A stretch of 64,000 bases of DNA, taken from positions 31,291,621 through 31,355,620 of the forward strand of contig OY821784.1 in the NCBI GenBank assembly GCA_963682175.1, given 5' to 3'. This stretch comes from Triglochin maritima (taxonomy: Eukaryota; Streptophyta; Magnoliopsida; Alismatales; Juncaginaceae). Both the position numbers and the translations under genes were made by a program. The notes under the pieces are model-generated. The model was given only the letters and a program-made list of their open reading frames with translations, was not told the origin of the DNA and made no database searches. Below are positions 31,953 to 44,540 of this stretch, in pieces (position 1 is the first letter of the stretch; each line of letters opens with the position of its first letter).

Positions 31953-34004
31953 TGAAGGGAATGTGTTCTAAAAGTTTTACTTTTAAATGTCAATTATTAT
32001 GAATTGAATGAGAAATCATTTTGTTCCTTGTTTATGTTATTCGTCTTTTAGAAGTATTAAGGAAGAGGCTCTTGGTCCTTAACCGTAGAGCTCTAAAAGA
32101 TATTGGTTTGCATAAAACAAAAGATATTCGCAATCATGGTAATTAACATGGGACATTAATTACCGAGTTAAGATTGTCGTGTTGGTCATAGATCATTGTA
32201 GCTCTACAAGTGAGTGACAACACGGGTATGCAAAAGAGGAAAATATTACTTTTGTATACTGAATAGACCTAATAAGTAAAATATTATAGAAATGTGTTTC
32301 TGTGTCATTAATATTTTACTGTGTCTTTGGTCCTTTGATATGAGACTTATATCTAATCACTTAAGGAATACTTAATTAGATCAGTGTCTTGAACTATCGA
32401 TCAGTGTAGTGTAAAGGCATTGGTTGGTTAAGTATAACTTTCGTTGGAGAAGATAGTTAGTCAAAAGATTATCATTGCCCCTCTTAATTGAGTGATGATA
32501 TTAGTGGGCCCCTTGATAAAGCAAAGTTATAATGTGCACAATGTGATTTGAGTTAAGTCACATATTTATAACTAGCTTAAAGAGATCAAGAAATGAATAC
32601 TAAGACAAAGATGACACAATACTACTTTGTGTGTATTCTTAATATCATGAGGCAAGGGACGGACACAAGTGGTGCACTCCATCACTAAATGGATCGGGTT
32701 TTGGTTCGAGTGGAATTAAGACATCTAACTAATTGGGAGCTATAATGTGTAGCTAGATACCGCTTATAGGTTGTGATATTAAGTCTTTAATATCACTGCC
32801 AACTTAGTTGAGATCCTCCCATAGGTCACACCACAAAACTGGGAAACAAGAAATGGGGATTTTGAGTTCATAGGATGTGTCGGGTTTCATGTAGAAAATA
32901 TGACACATGGGGTGAACAAGCAAAATCAAAATTATGTTGTGATTAATAGCATAATTAGAATCTAAGTTAAATTCATATGTGATGTAAATATTATGGGGTG
33001 TAATGATTGATCATTACATAGGATAATATGTTACATAAGTTGTGAATTTACTACTAATCCCAAAATGTCAAATTTTGTAGGGGTTAAACCGAAATTTGAC
33101 AAGTCTGCAAGACTGTGCAAACGGTCGACCGGTTAATGGTTAACGGTCGACCGAAGGTGCACGGTCGACCGGACGTGTCTCGACCGATAACAGGGAAATT
33201 TCGTCTGTTCGGAACGGTCGACCGAATCTATCGGTCGGTCGACCGAACATTGCGATGAAATATTCTAAGTTAAGAACGGTCGGCCGAATCTTTCACGGTC
33301 GACCGAAATTGGGTTCGAGCGGTCGACCGGACCTTCGTAACGGTCGACCGGTCCAGACGGTTTTATGCAGAATTAATTTAAGAATTAATTAGATCATGCA
33401 TGGAATTGGTTCATAATTGATTTAATTCGTGACTAATATTATTTATTAATAAATAATGGATGGTTAGATGGAATTTTGCATGGAATCATGGGCAAGAGGT
33501 TGCACATGAATAGGTAATTTGGAGAGAACCTATAAATAGAGGTTATCTCATTGCCTTCCTACATCTTAATTAATATTGCTTTTCATGCAAAATCTCTCTC
33601 CTTAATTCTCCACGAAAATTCCACAAATTCTTAAGTTTAGTTTAGTTTTTAAGAGATCATCTTCTCAAGGGAATTAAAGAGGGGTTAGTAATTGGATTCT
33701 AAACCCTATCGGAGATTGAGAGACTAGCTTCCCTCTCTCCGATCTTGTTTAGAGTTTGGTGAATACTCGGAGGCATCCGGCGCAGCGAGGAGCATCCCAA
33801 CCGTCTCCGAATCTTCGAGAAGTTTTAGAGAACTTCTAGGTATGAATTTTGGAGCTCCTTTATGTTTGTTTTAATAGAGTTTCTGAAACTAGTTTGTTAA
33901 AACAAACCGATGCATGCAATAAATTCTAGAAAATTGAAAATTGATCCTTATTATACATAAAAATTTCGAAAATATATATGTATAATTAAACATGAAATCC
34001 AACA
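31953..34004 (+). repeat. C1 3' LTR (2052 bp)
   Basis: Starts TGAAGGGAATG after the polypurine tract and ends CCAACA before the TGTAA duplicate. It carries eight exact CGGTCGACCG palindromes at about 33121-33356, a single copy of the 53-bp unit, and TATAAATAG at 33531-33539. Confidence 0.92.
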
Positions 34005-34347
34005 TGTAATTCATATTCTAATGTTGCATAATTCTCTGGAAAAAAACCCAGACCTAGCAGAGAAATTTGGGGTCGATCTAACAAACCAGATCCTCCAATG
34101 TAGATTTTAATCCTCCATTGGCGGTTCATTTTGGTCGGATCGATCTCTTATTTCACCAGTAGCTTTAACATATCACTTTAGCACATAAGGTGCACCCAGA
34201 GTCGTTGGTTCGAACCCGTTTGGTTTTAATAGTTGGATTTACTACTCAAGTTCAGTAGACTCTAGACTTTTGCAACCAACATATTTTTCTTTACACTTAG
34301 GTCCCACTGGGTTTTCACTTCAGTCTTTCCTGACTTACAATCCGGTC
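34005..34347 (+). other. C1 right flank, unclassified
   Basis: Continuation of the sequence into which C1 inserted (TGTAA at 34005-34009), up to the next solo LTR. It holds CCTCCATTGGCGGTTC around 34111, similar to the palindrome region of family-B LTRs, but is otherwise unrecognised. Confidence 0.4.
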
Positions 34348-35754
34348 TGATTGACATCATTTCATGCTTACATTTGTATCTTATATCCATTATATTTCAC
34401 CTAAAAAATGCTACGTGACGAGTTTTATGTTTGAATTTCAGAAATAAATAGGTTTGAAGAGAAGAGGCATAAAAGCACCTAAAAGCATGAAAAAGGACTG
34501 AGTTGAGAGACTCAAGGACTAAGATGAAGATCGAAGGACCTAGACGTAAGATCGAAGGACCAATGAGCAAACAAGAATACTTCACACCATCATGGGGAGT
34601 ATTTTGGCAATTCTATTCGGGTCGGAGCTCCAACAAGAGAAGTAGATGCATCAAAGACAAGCCAAGCCATTCAGAAAAGCCCAGAAGAAAATCCAGAGTG
34701 ATCCGAACACTATAGACCGCTAATTGGCGGTCCAAGACCGCTAATTCGTGGTCTCTTTTGGTCTGGATCCCATAAGATTTATGTGGGTCGTGTATTAGAG
34801 CGTATTTAGTCTATTTTTTGTATTTGTTTAGTCCCATACCGGGGGATTGTCCCAGATTACATTTTTCTATGGCTATAAATAGAACTCTTCACCTTCTATT
34901 GTAATGACACATTGCTTGGTGGCATTCTCTCTACTTGAAGTAAGCTTCGGAGCAAAATCTCAAGTTGTAGAAGAATGCTGCTACTGATGTGAGTCATTTA
35001 ATAAAATAATTTTTTCATTGTTTTATTCTTATGTTGTTGCTGTATGCATGCTTAGCTTAGTTTTATTTCTTTGATTGTAGGCTAAAGTAGTGAGAATGTT
35101 TCCTTTCTTCTTTAGTTTAATTATTAGAATACTGTGTAGTGAGTAGATCCATCCCCCTTTGGGGGTGGAGATGATGTTCATACATGCATTAAAGAATGGA
35201 TATGAATGCTTTATATTTTGATTGTGTTGATAAATGTGAATGTATGCTTTCTTGTTAGAGTAGAATACTACACTTGATGGGTTTTGCCACACATCATAGA
35301 CACCTCCCATGCTTGTTTAGGTTCTGAAATAACTAGCTTGTGTATATGAATGTTAATCAACTAGGTTAGTGAATGGATTGATAGGTTTTGCCATAACCTT
35401 GAGACACTTCCTATGCATGAAAACACTACCTACATTTGTGCATATAGAATGCATTCTTCACCATCTTTTTACATGTGTGCACACACTCCACCACTAGGGG
35501 TCTTTCTCTTCTTTATTCCAGCTTAGTTTTACATTCTTTTTGTTTTGATTCGAAGTAATCGTTAGTTGCTTTACTTTGCATTTTTCTTCTTAGTAGTTTA
35601 GTGTAGTATAGATTAGCATAGACAAACTCTTCCCCCTTTTTGTTGCCACTTGATTTCTGAAAAACCAGAGGCTACTCACCTCCCTGAGGATCGACCCGTA
35701 CTTGCCACCGTTTCAACGCGGTCGTGCACCTGTGGTAGTTAAAACGAATAAACA
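34348..35754 (+). repeat. Solo family-B LTR (1407 bp)
   Basis: TGATTGACATCATTTCATGC...AATAAACA with duplicates CGGTC at 34343-34347 and 35755-35759. It shares the promoter layout of E3 (GTCCCATACCG, then CTATAAATAG) but is clearly diverged. No internal element sequence is left. Confidence 0.9.
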
Positions 35755-36009
35755 CGGTCCTTGGGCATTACAAATAGGTCCAGAAAGCTTCCAAATCAGT
35801 CATTTCTTTCTTGCATTTTTTAGGTTTCTTGTTTCCTTTCTCTTCTTTATTACCTAAAACTCTAAACACATTAGACAAACACTCAAGTAACACAAAATTG
35901 GGGTAAAATAAAGGATATATAGCATGAATGTAACGTATGATATACTATTAATCAACCTCACCGAAAAAAGAGAAAGAGAACAAATCACTGAAGACTCAAT
36001 TGTGCTAGT
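35755..36009 (+). other. Unclassified spacer
   Basis: Short AT-rich spacer. Its end (35954-36004) resembles 14518-14572. No gene seen. Confidence 0.35.
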
Positions 36010-37110
36010 CGATCAATATCTAATTTAAGGCTAGAATCTAGCTAATTACCCATTTTTGCTCCTGAGAATTTAATCTCTAAAACACTCAACTAATAAGAGA
36101 ATTTTTCGATGGATTTGGTGGAGAAATATGGTGCGAAGAATTTTGCATTCACATGTATATTAACAATGAGGAGAGGAGGGTCCTATTTATAGGACTTCCT
36201 CAAAACCTATTCATGTGCAACTCACTTGCACATGATCCCTTGTTAATAGCTCCTCTAATCCAATCATATTTCGACACATAACAATCCCTTAACCTCCTCT
36301 GATCAAATTGGAACAATTCCACCCACGATCAAAGAAATTCTCTTATTAAGCAAAACCGTGCAGAAACGGTCTACTGAAATTAACAATCGGTCGACCGATC
36401 GATTGTAAAATCAACACTTTTGGTTGCACTGTGCTCTTAGTCGGTTGACCGAATTTCTACCAAGAAAGCTCCTGATAATTTTGGTTGAACCACGACCCAC
36501 ACCGGTCGACCGTTCAACAATAGGAAAATTCCTGTAAATTTTGGTCGAACCATGCATCCAACCGGTCGACTATTTTCAAATTTAAATTTTACTGTTAAAT
36601 TCAGTCGACCGGTCCAAACAAACTGTTCGACCATTTTTCATTGTTTTTGCCTTTATCAAATTTTGAATCAATATCCCACAAAGTCTAATCTTTGGGGTTT
36701 TAGCAAATTTATATTTTATAATGTTTAGGATCACATTATACTATGTAATATAGTATCATATATAAAGTCAAACATTATACCCTATAATATATTTACATCT
36801 CATATAAATTTATTAATTCTAACCATGTCGCAATTACGACATATTTGATTTTAATATTTTACTACATGTATTGCAATACATCATATAAAATTTAAAATCA
36901 AATTCCTTGTTACCTAGTTTTGTGGTGTGACCTATAGGAGGATCAAAGTTATATTGGCAATGATATAAAATATATTATATTATAAACTATAAGGGGTATC
37001 TAGCTACACATTATAGTTATCCAAATAACAAAGTTGTTTTGCTCACTCGAACTAAACACGATGATAATATTTTGACATATCAACCTTTTCATCACAAGTT
37101 ATGTATAACC
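36010..37110 (-). repeat. C2 3' LTR, distal part (truncated)
   Basis: Matches the 3' half of the C1/C2 LTR on the minus strand, including degenerate CGGTCGACCG palindromes at about 36386-36635. The TGTTGG-type terminus is missing. An internal deletion near 37061 is apparent against 50547-50787. It ends at the G1 target duplicate TAACC (37106-37110). Confidence 0.7.
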
Positions 37111-38592
37111 TATAGGATCGAGTATGGACGGATAATCTAATCACTTTTAAACAAATTTCCTACTTGCTTAATCAAAGATGCAATGGAATAATCAAACAAA
37201 AGCATGTAAAGAAAATATCGCAAACCACACAAAGGCACCGGAAGATTTTATAGAGGTTTGGCCTCCCACCTACTTTCTCTCTTGCAAGCTCCACTCGATT
37301 TCCCTCGAGCTCTGCCTACGTCTTCATTATCAACCTCGTTCTGGGCCTAGATTAATCCTTTTACAACACAAGCTCTGCGAACAATCCTCGTTAGCTTGAT
37401 TTCTTCTCTCACAATCCAAGAGGATCACTTCGGGCTCTCACCAAAGTCTATACTCTTGTCTTTGGGTTTCACCAAGACCCTTGCTTCTTTGACAATGAAT
37501 GAGTGGAACGACACTCTCTAAACTTGAGCACACTTGAGTAGAATAGGATTTAATACTAAAGTGTGGAAGATTTTGAGCTTGTGAGTGTGTGGAGATTTCT
37601 CTCTAAAGTTGGAGACAAATAGTAGTGGGAGAGATGTTCTAAACAAGGTTTGGAACATCTATTTATAAGCTCCTAAGGTGTTATAGCCATTGGGGTTAAG
37701 TGTGGCGAAGGGTTGTGCAAGAAACACAAAGTAGGAAATTGTACAACACATTTCAGTGCAAATTCGGTCGATTGGACGGGTCAAACGGTCAACCAATAGA
37801 CGGTTCTGAAACAAAGATCGGTCGACCGAATAGGGAACGGTCGAACGAAAATAGGCTATAACTAAAAATCACTTAAGTTAACGGCCAACCAAAAAGTGGA
37901 ACAGTCGACCAAAAATTGTCAGGGAATCTGGGATTTTATGTTCGGTCGAACAAACGGATTTGAACGGTCGACCGAGAAAAGGCAGGAAAACTGGTTTTCG
38001 AGAAACGTCTTGGAACGGTCGACCGAAGGACAAAGTACGTTGGGGTTTGCTTATGTTTATATGAATACGACCGTTGGTATAATACGACAAGTCTAACGGT
38101 CAAATGACAGGTGTAGATGGTCGACCGATAATGTCTAAACGGTCGACGAGTCGGGCAGTTAATTGACTATTTGATGAAGGATCAAACAGTCGACCAGAGG
38201 CATTTCGATCGACCTAGATGACATAGGAAATTCGGGTTTAGGTTTAGTGAATTCCGGTCTAGGTTTGGGTGACCTATTTAAATCCAAATGATTTGAGATA
38301 TTATATGTGACTTCTATATGGAGCCTAGTGTGTGTTTAAGTAGTTTTTTAACTCTTGTATGCTCAAGTACACATAGTTCCTTAGACAAAATAAATTAAGA
38401 TTACATGTCTTCAAATGAGCTTTGATTATATGTCTTGACTTGAGTCCTTTCTTTTTTGAGTCTTGATCACGTGTAGATGTTAACACAAAACAATGTATAT
38501 GCAATGCAATATGTGTGCTACACTACATTGATTTTAATTAAGATTAAGTTGATTAAATCATCAAAACATAGATTAAGACCAAAGAGCCAACA
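37111..38592 (-). repeat. G1 3' LTR (1482 bp)
   Basis: On the minus strand starts TGTTGGCTC after a purine tract (plus-strand 38593-38606) and ends CGATCCTATA. It carries CGGTCGACCG-type palindromes at about 37766-38160 and a TATA box (minus TATAAATAG, 37659-37667). Confidence 0.87.
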
Positions 38593-39152
38593 ATCTCCCC
38601 CTTTTTGATGATAGCAACCTATATTTTAATACTTGAAATTTCTAGATACAAACTATGCATGTAAATGCTTCCCCTATGGATGTGCATAGTTGTTGTTCAA
38701 TTTGTGCTCAAATTTCAAGTTATCCCATAATAATCTTTCCCCTTTGACATCTATCAAAAATATAAGATTTAACATGGAATATTTATCTCTCTCCCGAAAT
38801 GCTTGTAATGAAGTTGCTCCCCCTAAATATTTCACTTCATTACCCAATGTAAAAGATATTCAATAAGCTCCCCCTATCAATATGAATACGATATATCAAT
38901 TAGGCATATTAACAATTTTTCTCCCCCTTAAAGAGGTACATGAGGCATATCCTAATTGATCAAACAATGCGATAAAGATATGACAATTTTGCATTCAATT
39001 TATCCTAGATTAGAACCAATCAAATATGAATGTAAAGGATTGAAAAAAATTACCGAACTTGATCCTCGAATTGGTTCCAATCTACTTTTGGTAGTGCAAC
39101 CGGTTTTGAATTTGACTTTCTAAGCTTTCCCGGTCACCGCCGATCTCCCTCT
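38593..39152 (-). other. G1 3' untranslated region
   Basis: Between the end of the gag remnant and the 3' LTR on the minus strand. It contains scattered runs of GGGGGAG-type purines and the LTR-adjacent polypurine tract. No pol coding sequence is present. Confidence 0.6.
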
Positions 39153-40094
39153 TCAAGCACCTACACGTGTAGATTTAGGTACCCAAACAACTTTGAGTCC
39201 TTGAACATTAGCCTTGGGAACCCAAACCATTTTGGATATAGGAGCCCACACACTTGAAGAGCTATGATTAACAAACAAATACTTGTCATTTAGAGTAGTA
39301 TGAACTACATGATTTTTAACATATGAATGAATATATCTTAAACCATGTTTTTGCAAAGATTGTCTTTGTCTTCCTAAAAGCATGTTAAGCATTTTAGTTC
39401 CATTTGTGAACTTTTCTAGATCTTTTCTTAATTGAGCATTTGATGCCTTAAGATCTATTTGTTCACAATCAATAGGTGCTGCTTTTAGACTATCAAGATT
39501 TAATACATTTTCTTCATGTCTAGCAAGCACCTCATTTTTCTCATTCATGCATATTTCAATTTGGCTTTGGAGATCATTTATCAACTTTCTAGCATTTTTG
39601 TTCTTTTCACAAATGATCTCATATTGTTTAACTAAGTCATGGAATGCATTTTGAAGCTCGTCATGTGTATATGTTTCTTCTTTTGGGCATGAGCTATCAC
39701 TAAAATATGACTTAGTAGAGCATGAATAAGATTTAGTAGAACAAGAATTAGAGTCTACCTCACTTTGATCATCTTCAATAGCCATGAAGCATGAATGAGC
39801 AACCTCTCTTCTACTTTGCAAGGAGGAACATGATGATGATGATGGTGATGATGAATCATCCCATGTAGTTTTGTAAGCTTCTTCCTTCCTTTCTCTTCTC
39901 TTGCTCTTCTCCTTTTCTCTTCTCCTCTCCTTTCTCTCCTTCTTATCCCTTTCTCTTCTCTCATTTCCACTCTCCTCCTTCTCCTTTTCTTTTTGTCTCT
40001 TCTCACTTCTCCTTCCTCTTCTTTCTCTTGTTTCTTCCTTATGCCTTCTTGAGGAATCTGAAGAAATCTTGAGCAAGGACTTCAATGTCCTCAT
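39153..40094 (-). pseudogene. gag: G1 gag C-terminal part: basic region and coiled coil
   Basis: A 313-residue open frame. Residues about 17-75 are almost entirely Arg, Lys and Glu. Next come WDDSSSPSSSSCSS, a CFMAIEDD motif and a helical, coiled-coil-like segment (HDELQNAFHDLVKQYEIICE to about ASNAQLRKDLEKF). The end, LLGRQRQSLQKHGLRY and KVVWVPK, is a conserved end-of-Gag signature of copia elements. The CCHC zinc knuckle expected before WDDS is absent; the basic tract stands in its place. The frame is offset by one base from the upstream gag frame, so a frameshift separates them. Confidence 0.7.
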
Positions 40095-40113
40095 TCTCTA
40101 CTCCTCTACTTGG

Positions 40114-40803
40114 CTAATCGAATTTTGTATGTAATACCAAGGTTGGACTCTTCTTGGAAGCTTCTTTCTCCTTCCAATGACTAATTTGGAGTTCATATGA
40201 CATGAGATTTCCAATGAGTTCCTCCATCTTTAGTTGGGAAAGGTCATGAGCTTCTTCAATTGCGACAACTTTATCTTCCCAATCGTTGGTCAGTGAGCGG
40301 AGGAACTTCCTAGTCATTTCTCCTTCACTAATTTTTCTTCCAAGAACCAAAAGAGAATTAGTGATATCGGAGAATCGAGTGTTCATATGGCTTATGTTCT
40401 CACCAATTTGCAATGAAAACATTTCATATTTATGCATGAGGAGATTAATGTGAGTTTCCTTAGTTTTGCTATCACCTTCGTGATGCATTTGCAATCTATG
40501 CCATATTTCATATGCACTTTCACAACCCCTAATTCTTTTATATTCACTCTCATTAAGGCCACAATACAAGATGTTCATAATTGTCGAATTCATCTAAATC
40601 TCTTTCATTTTGGCTATAGACAAGGAGTATAATTCATCTTCATTTTGGGATGTGTAGGGATTTTGAAGGAAAATCCAATACTTAAGGTCATTAGAAATTA
40701 GGAAAATTTTCATTATATTCTTCCAATAGTCATAATTAGACCCGTTAAGCAAAGGAGGCATAGTGGTGCAAAGACCCTCTACATGATTAGATGTGGATGC
40801 CAT
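40114..40803 (-). pseudogene. gag: G1 gag N-terminal part
   Basis: Starts at ATG 40803 on the minus strand (MASTSNHVEGLCTTMPPLLN, then NYDYWKNIMKIFL, the usual copia Gag opening). It meets TAG at 40594-40596 and continues in the same frame through YCGLNESEYKRIRGCESAYEIW, INLLMHKYEMFSLQ and FLRSLTNDWEDKVVAIEEA to a stop at 40114-40116. This is the UBN2 Gag core that assembles the particle. An adjacent in-frame stop and a later frameshift mean it is not translated intact. An in-frame ATG at 40854 lies next to the primer site and is unlikely to be used. Confidence 0.75.
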
Positions 40804-40840
40804 GCTAAAAATACGATTAAGTATGCAATTTAGCTCACAA

Positions 40841-40854
40841 AACTTTGATACCAA
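40841..40854 (-). other. G1 primer-binding site
   Basis: Minus strand TTGGTATCAAAGTT directly after the 5' LTR end; a copia-type initiator tRNA-Met site with small changes. Confidence 0.75.
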
Positions 40855-40855
40855 C

Positions 40856-42337
40856 TGTAGGATCGTGTATGGATGGATAATCTAATCACTTTTAAACTAA
40901 TTACCTACTTGCTTAATAAAAAATGCAGCGGAATAATCAAACAAAAGCAAGTAAAGAAAATATCGCAAACCACACAAAGGCACCAAAAGATTTTATAGAG
41001 GTTCGGCGTCCCGCCTACTTCCTCTCTTGCAAGCTCTGCTCGATCTCCCTCGAGCTCTGCCTACATCTTCACTATCAACCTCATTCCGGGTCGAGATTAA
41101 GCCTTTTACAACACAAGCTCCGCGAACAATCCTCACTAGCTTGATTTCTTCTCTCACAATCCGAAAGGATCACTTCGGGTGCTCACCAAAGTCTATACTC
41201 TTGTCTTGGGGTTTCACCAAGACCCTTGCTTCTTTGACAATAAATGAGTGGAATAACACTCTCTAAACTTGAGCACACTTGAGTAGAATAGGATTTAAGA
41301 CTAAAGTGTGGAAGGTTTTGAGCTTGTGAGTGTGTGGAGCTTTCTCTCTAAAGTTGGAGACAAATAGTAGTGGGAGAGATGTTCTAAACAAGGTTTGGAA
41401 CATCTATTTATAAGCTCCTAAGGTGTTATAGCCGTTGGGGTTAAGTGTGGTGAAGAGTTGTGCAAGAAACACAAAGCAGGACACTGCAGCACACATTTAA
41501 GTGTAAATTCGGTCGACCAGACGGGTAAAACGATCGACCGATAGACGGTTCTGAACAAGGATCGATCGACCTAATAGGGAACGATGGAGCGAAAATAGAC
41601 TACAACTGAATATCACTTAAGTTAACGGTCGACCAAAAGGTGGAACGGTCGACCAAAAATTGTCATGGAATCTGGAGTTTTTTGTTCGGTTGAACAAACG
41701 AATTTGGACGGTCGACCGAGAAAAGGCAGGAAAACTGGTTTTCAAGAAATGTCTTGGAACGGTCGACTGAGGTCAAGCTAACGGTCGACCGATGGACAAA
41801 GTATTTTGGGGTTTGGTTAACGTTATACAAATCCGATCGTTGGTATAATACGACAAGTCTAATAGTCAAATGACATGTGTAGACGGTGGACCAGTCAGGC
41901 GATTAATTCTCTATTTGATGAAGGATCAAACGGTCGACCGGAGGCATTTCGGTCAACCGAAATGACACATGAAATGATGGTTTAGGTTTAGTGTATTCCG
42001 GTCTAGGTTTGGGTGAGCTATTTAAGTCCAAATGATCTGAGATTTTGTGTGTGACTTCTATAAGGAACCTAGTGTGTGTTTAAGTAGTTTTTAACTCTTG
42101 TATGCTCAAGTACACATAGTTCCTAAGACACAAAATAAATTAAGATTACATGTCTTCAAATGAGCTTTGATTACATGTCTTGACTTGAATCCTTTCTTTC
42201 TTGAGTCTTGATCACCTGTAGATGTTAGCACAAAACATTATATATGCTATGCAAAATTTGTGCTACACTACATTGATTATAATTAAGATTAGGTTGATTA
42301 AATTATTAAAACATAGATTAAGGCCAAAAAACCAACA
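40856..42337 (-). repeat. G1 5' LTR (1482 bp)
   Basis: Minus strand TGTTGGTTTTTTGGCC...CGATCCTACA, with palindromes at about 41509-41960 and a TATA box at 41404-41412. A member of the same family starts at 63851 on the plus strand. Confidence 0.87.
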
Positions 42338-42808
42338 TAACAAACTAATACATTTTTCATTATATTCATTGATAGTTTTTGATAATAATAAAATCATACA
42401 CTCCTTATATGAAAAGATGTCTCATATCTTAGGATTCAAAGACACAATGAAACATTAATGTCAGAAACACAATTCCATAATGTTTCATTTGTTAGGTCAA
42501 TTTAATAAATGAAAGAAACATTTTCTATTTCATATACTCATGTTGTTAAATATTTGTAGAGCTACAATATCTCTCTTAACCAACATGACAATCTTATCTC
42601 GGTGATTAATGTTCTATGTTAATCACCATGATTGTGAATTACTTTTGATTTATGTAAACAATTATTTTTTACTCTACGGTTAAGGACCAAGAGCCTCTTC
42701 ATTAACTCTTCCAAAAGACGAATACAACAATGAAGAACAAAATGTTCAATACCTTCAATTCATAATAAAAGACATATAAAAATAAACTTTTAGAACACAT
42801 TCCTTTCA
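42338..42808 (-). repeat. C2 3' LTR, proximal part
   Basis: Minus strand starts TGAAAGGAATGTGTTCTAAA after the purine tract at 42809-42822, running to the G1 insertion. It matches 50815-51294 of the 5' LTR. Confidence 0.8.
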
Positions 42809-42998
42809 ATCTCCCACTTGTTATCAAAGTTTTCTTTCACATACATTCTCAATGTCCTCAATAAACAAGAAACTTATATTTGGTCTCGTTAAGGTACCTT
42901 AGAATATTCTAGACGGCAGTCCAATGATCAGGACCTGCATAGGATTGGTGAAGACTTATTACGCTTAAAGCATACGAGACATCAGGTCTTGTGCAAGT
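42809..42998 (-). other. C2 pol end and polypurine tract
   Basis: Remnant of the RNase H end and the AAGTGGGAGAT tract, as in C1 (31942-31952). Most RNase H codons are missing. CAAGT at 42994-42998 is the target duplicate of the neighbouring solo LTR. Confidence 0.6.
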
Positions 42999-44540
42999 TG
43001 ATTGACATCATTTCATGCTTATATTTGTATCTTATATCCATTATCTTACACCTAAGCAATGTTACGTGACGAGTTTTATGTTTGAATTTCAGAAATAAAG
43101 ATGTTTGATGAAAAGAAGCATGAAAGGACCTAAAAGATAGGAAAAAGGACTGAGTTGAGAGACTCGAGGACTAAGATGCAAGGGAGAAGGACCTGAACGT
43201 AAGACCGAAGGACCAAAGAGCAAAACAGAAAACTCCACACCATCATGGGGAGTATTTTGGCAATTCGATTCGGATCGGAGCTCCAATAAACAAAGTATAT
43301 GCATCAAAGACCAACAAAGACATCCAGAAAAGCCCACAACAAATTCCAGACGGATCCAGACCCAATAGACCGCACATTGGCGGTCTGGATCACTCCAGAT
43401 CCGCTAAGACTTCGTGGGAACATGTATTAGTGTGTGTTTAGGTTATTTTTGGTATTGGTTTAGTCCAATACCGGGGGATTGTCCCGGTTTAGCTTTTTCC
43501 ATGCCTATAAATAGAACTCTTCACCTTCCTTTGTATTTACCCATTGCTTGGTGACATTCTCTCTACTTGGAGTAAAAGCCTTGAAGCAAAAACTCAAGGT
43601 GGAGAAGAATGCCACTTGTAATGTGAGTCATGTAAATAAAATAATTGCTCTTAGTTTCTTTTAATCTTGTTTTTTAATTCTTGCATGTTTCTTTAGTTTT
43701 ATGTTCATTTCAATTAGCTTCCTTAATATTAATTTCTTGCTGAGTTGAATTTCTTTTCAGTATAATGTTTCATTTTGTTAATGTAGCTAGTGTAATGAGT
43801 AGTGAGTAGTTTCATCCCCATTTGGGGGGTGGAGAAATATGTGATATCAATAATGTGATGTATTAGGTGTGTGTTATCTTAATCCGTTGAACCTTACATG
43901 ATTTCCATAACCATCTAATGGGATTTCACTCTTGTCTTTGATATGCTAATGCTCTTGAATGAAGCTTAGCATATGCTTAGAGTAGTGGACCTATTTTATG
44001 GGGAATAATAAGGTGAGGATAATGATGGAATTAATATTGGAAACACAATTTGTAGTTGCATGTACTCTTGTTGCCTTTACCTTGGTTAATGTCTTGTATG
44101 TTTTAATGATATTGTCTTATCTTATTTCATGTGGAGGCATAGTAGGGTCTAGTCTTTATACATGAGTTCATTTAGCTTCATTCCAATTATTGTCTTGTAT
44201 GTTTTAATGATATGATCTTATCTTATTTCATGTGGAGGCAAAGTTGGATTTAGTTTTATGTTTTTATGCACTACATGTTTTGATGATCTTAATTGAACAC
44301 ACATACACATATCTTTGTATTCACATTATTTCTCTACCCCCTTTGGGGTTTAGTTTTATTTCTTATTTTCCATTTCCGTTCGCATTGTAGTGTAGTGTAG
44401 ATCGTAACTCCTTTCTCTCCTTTCTTTCCCACTCGCCTTCGCACAAACCAAAAGTCGACACACCTCCCTATGGATCGACCCGTATTTGCCACAACTTCAA
44501 CGCGGCCGTGCACTTGCAGTTAATTAAAACGAATGAATCA
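42999..44540 (+). repeat. Solo family-B LTR (1542 bp) inside C2 pol
   Basis: TGATTGACATCATTTCATGC...GAATGAATCA, flanked by CAAGT at 42994-42998 and 44541-44545. Very similar in layout to the E3 LTR, with GTCCAATACCG upstream of CTATAAATAG. No internal sequence. Confidence 0.92.

Larger units (their letters stand above)
15651..34004 (+). mobile_element. Ty1/copia element C1, interrupted by E3
   Basis: Paired LTRs (15651-17755, 31953-34004), target duplicates TGTAA at 15646-15650 and 34005-34009, a primer site TGGTATCAGAGC, an open gag, a decayed pol in the copia order protease-integrase-RT, and a polypurine tract before the 3' LTR. Without E3 it is about 9.5 kb. About nine substitutions were noticed between LTRs in roughly 2050 aligned bases, so the insertion is recent. 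Confidence 0.92.
37111..42337 (-). mobile_element. Gag-only copia-type element G1 (5227 bp)
   Basis: Two 1482-bp LTRs in direct orientation, primer site, a broken gag frame and polypurine tract, with no protease, integrase or RT. Duplicates are TAACC (37106-37110) and TAACA (42338-42342); the uninterrupted site at 50815-50820 reads TAACCA. LTRs differ at several percent by eye, so it is older than C1 or E3. Confidence 0.88.
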
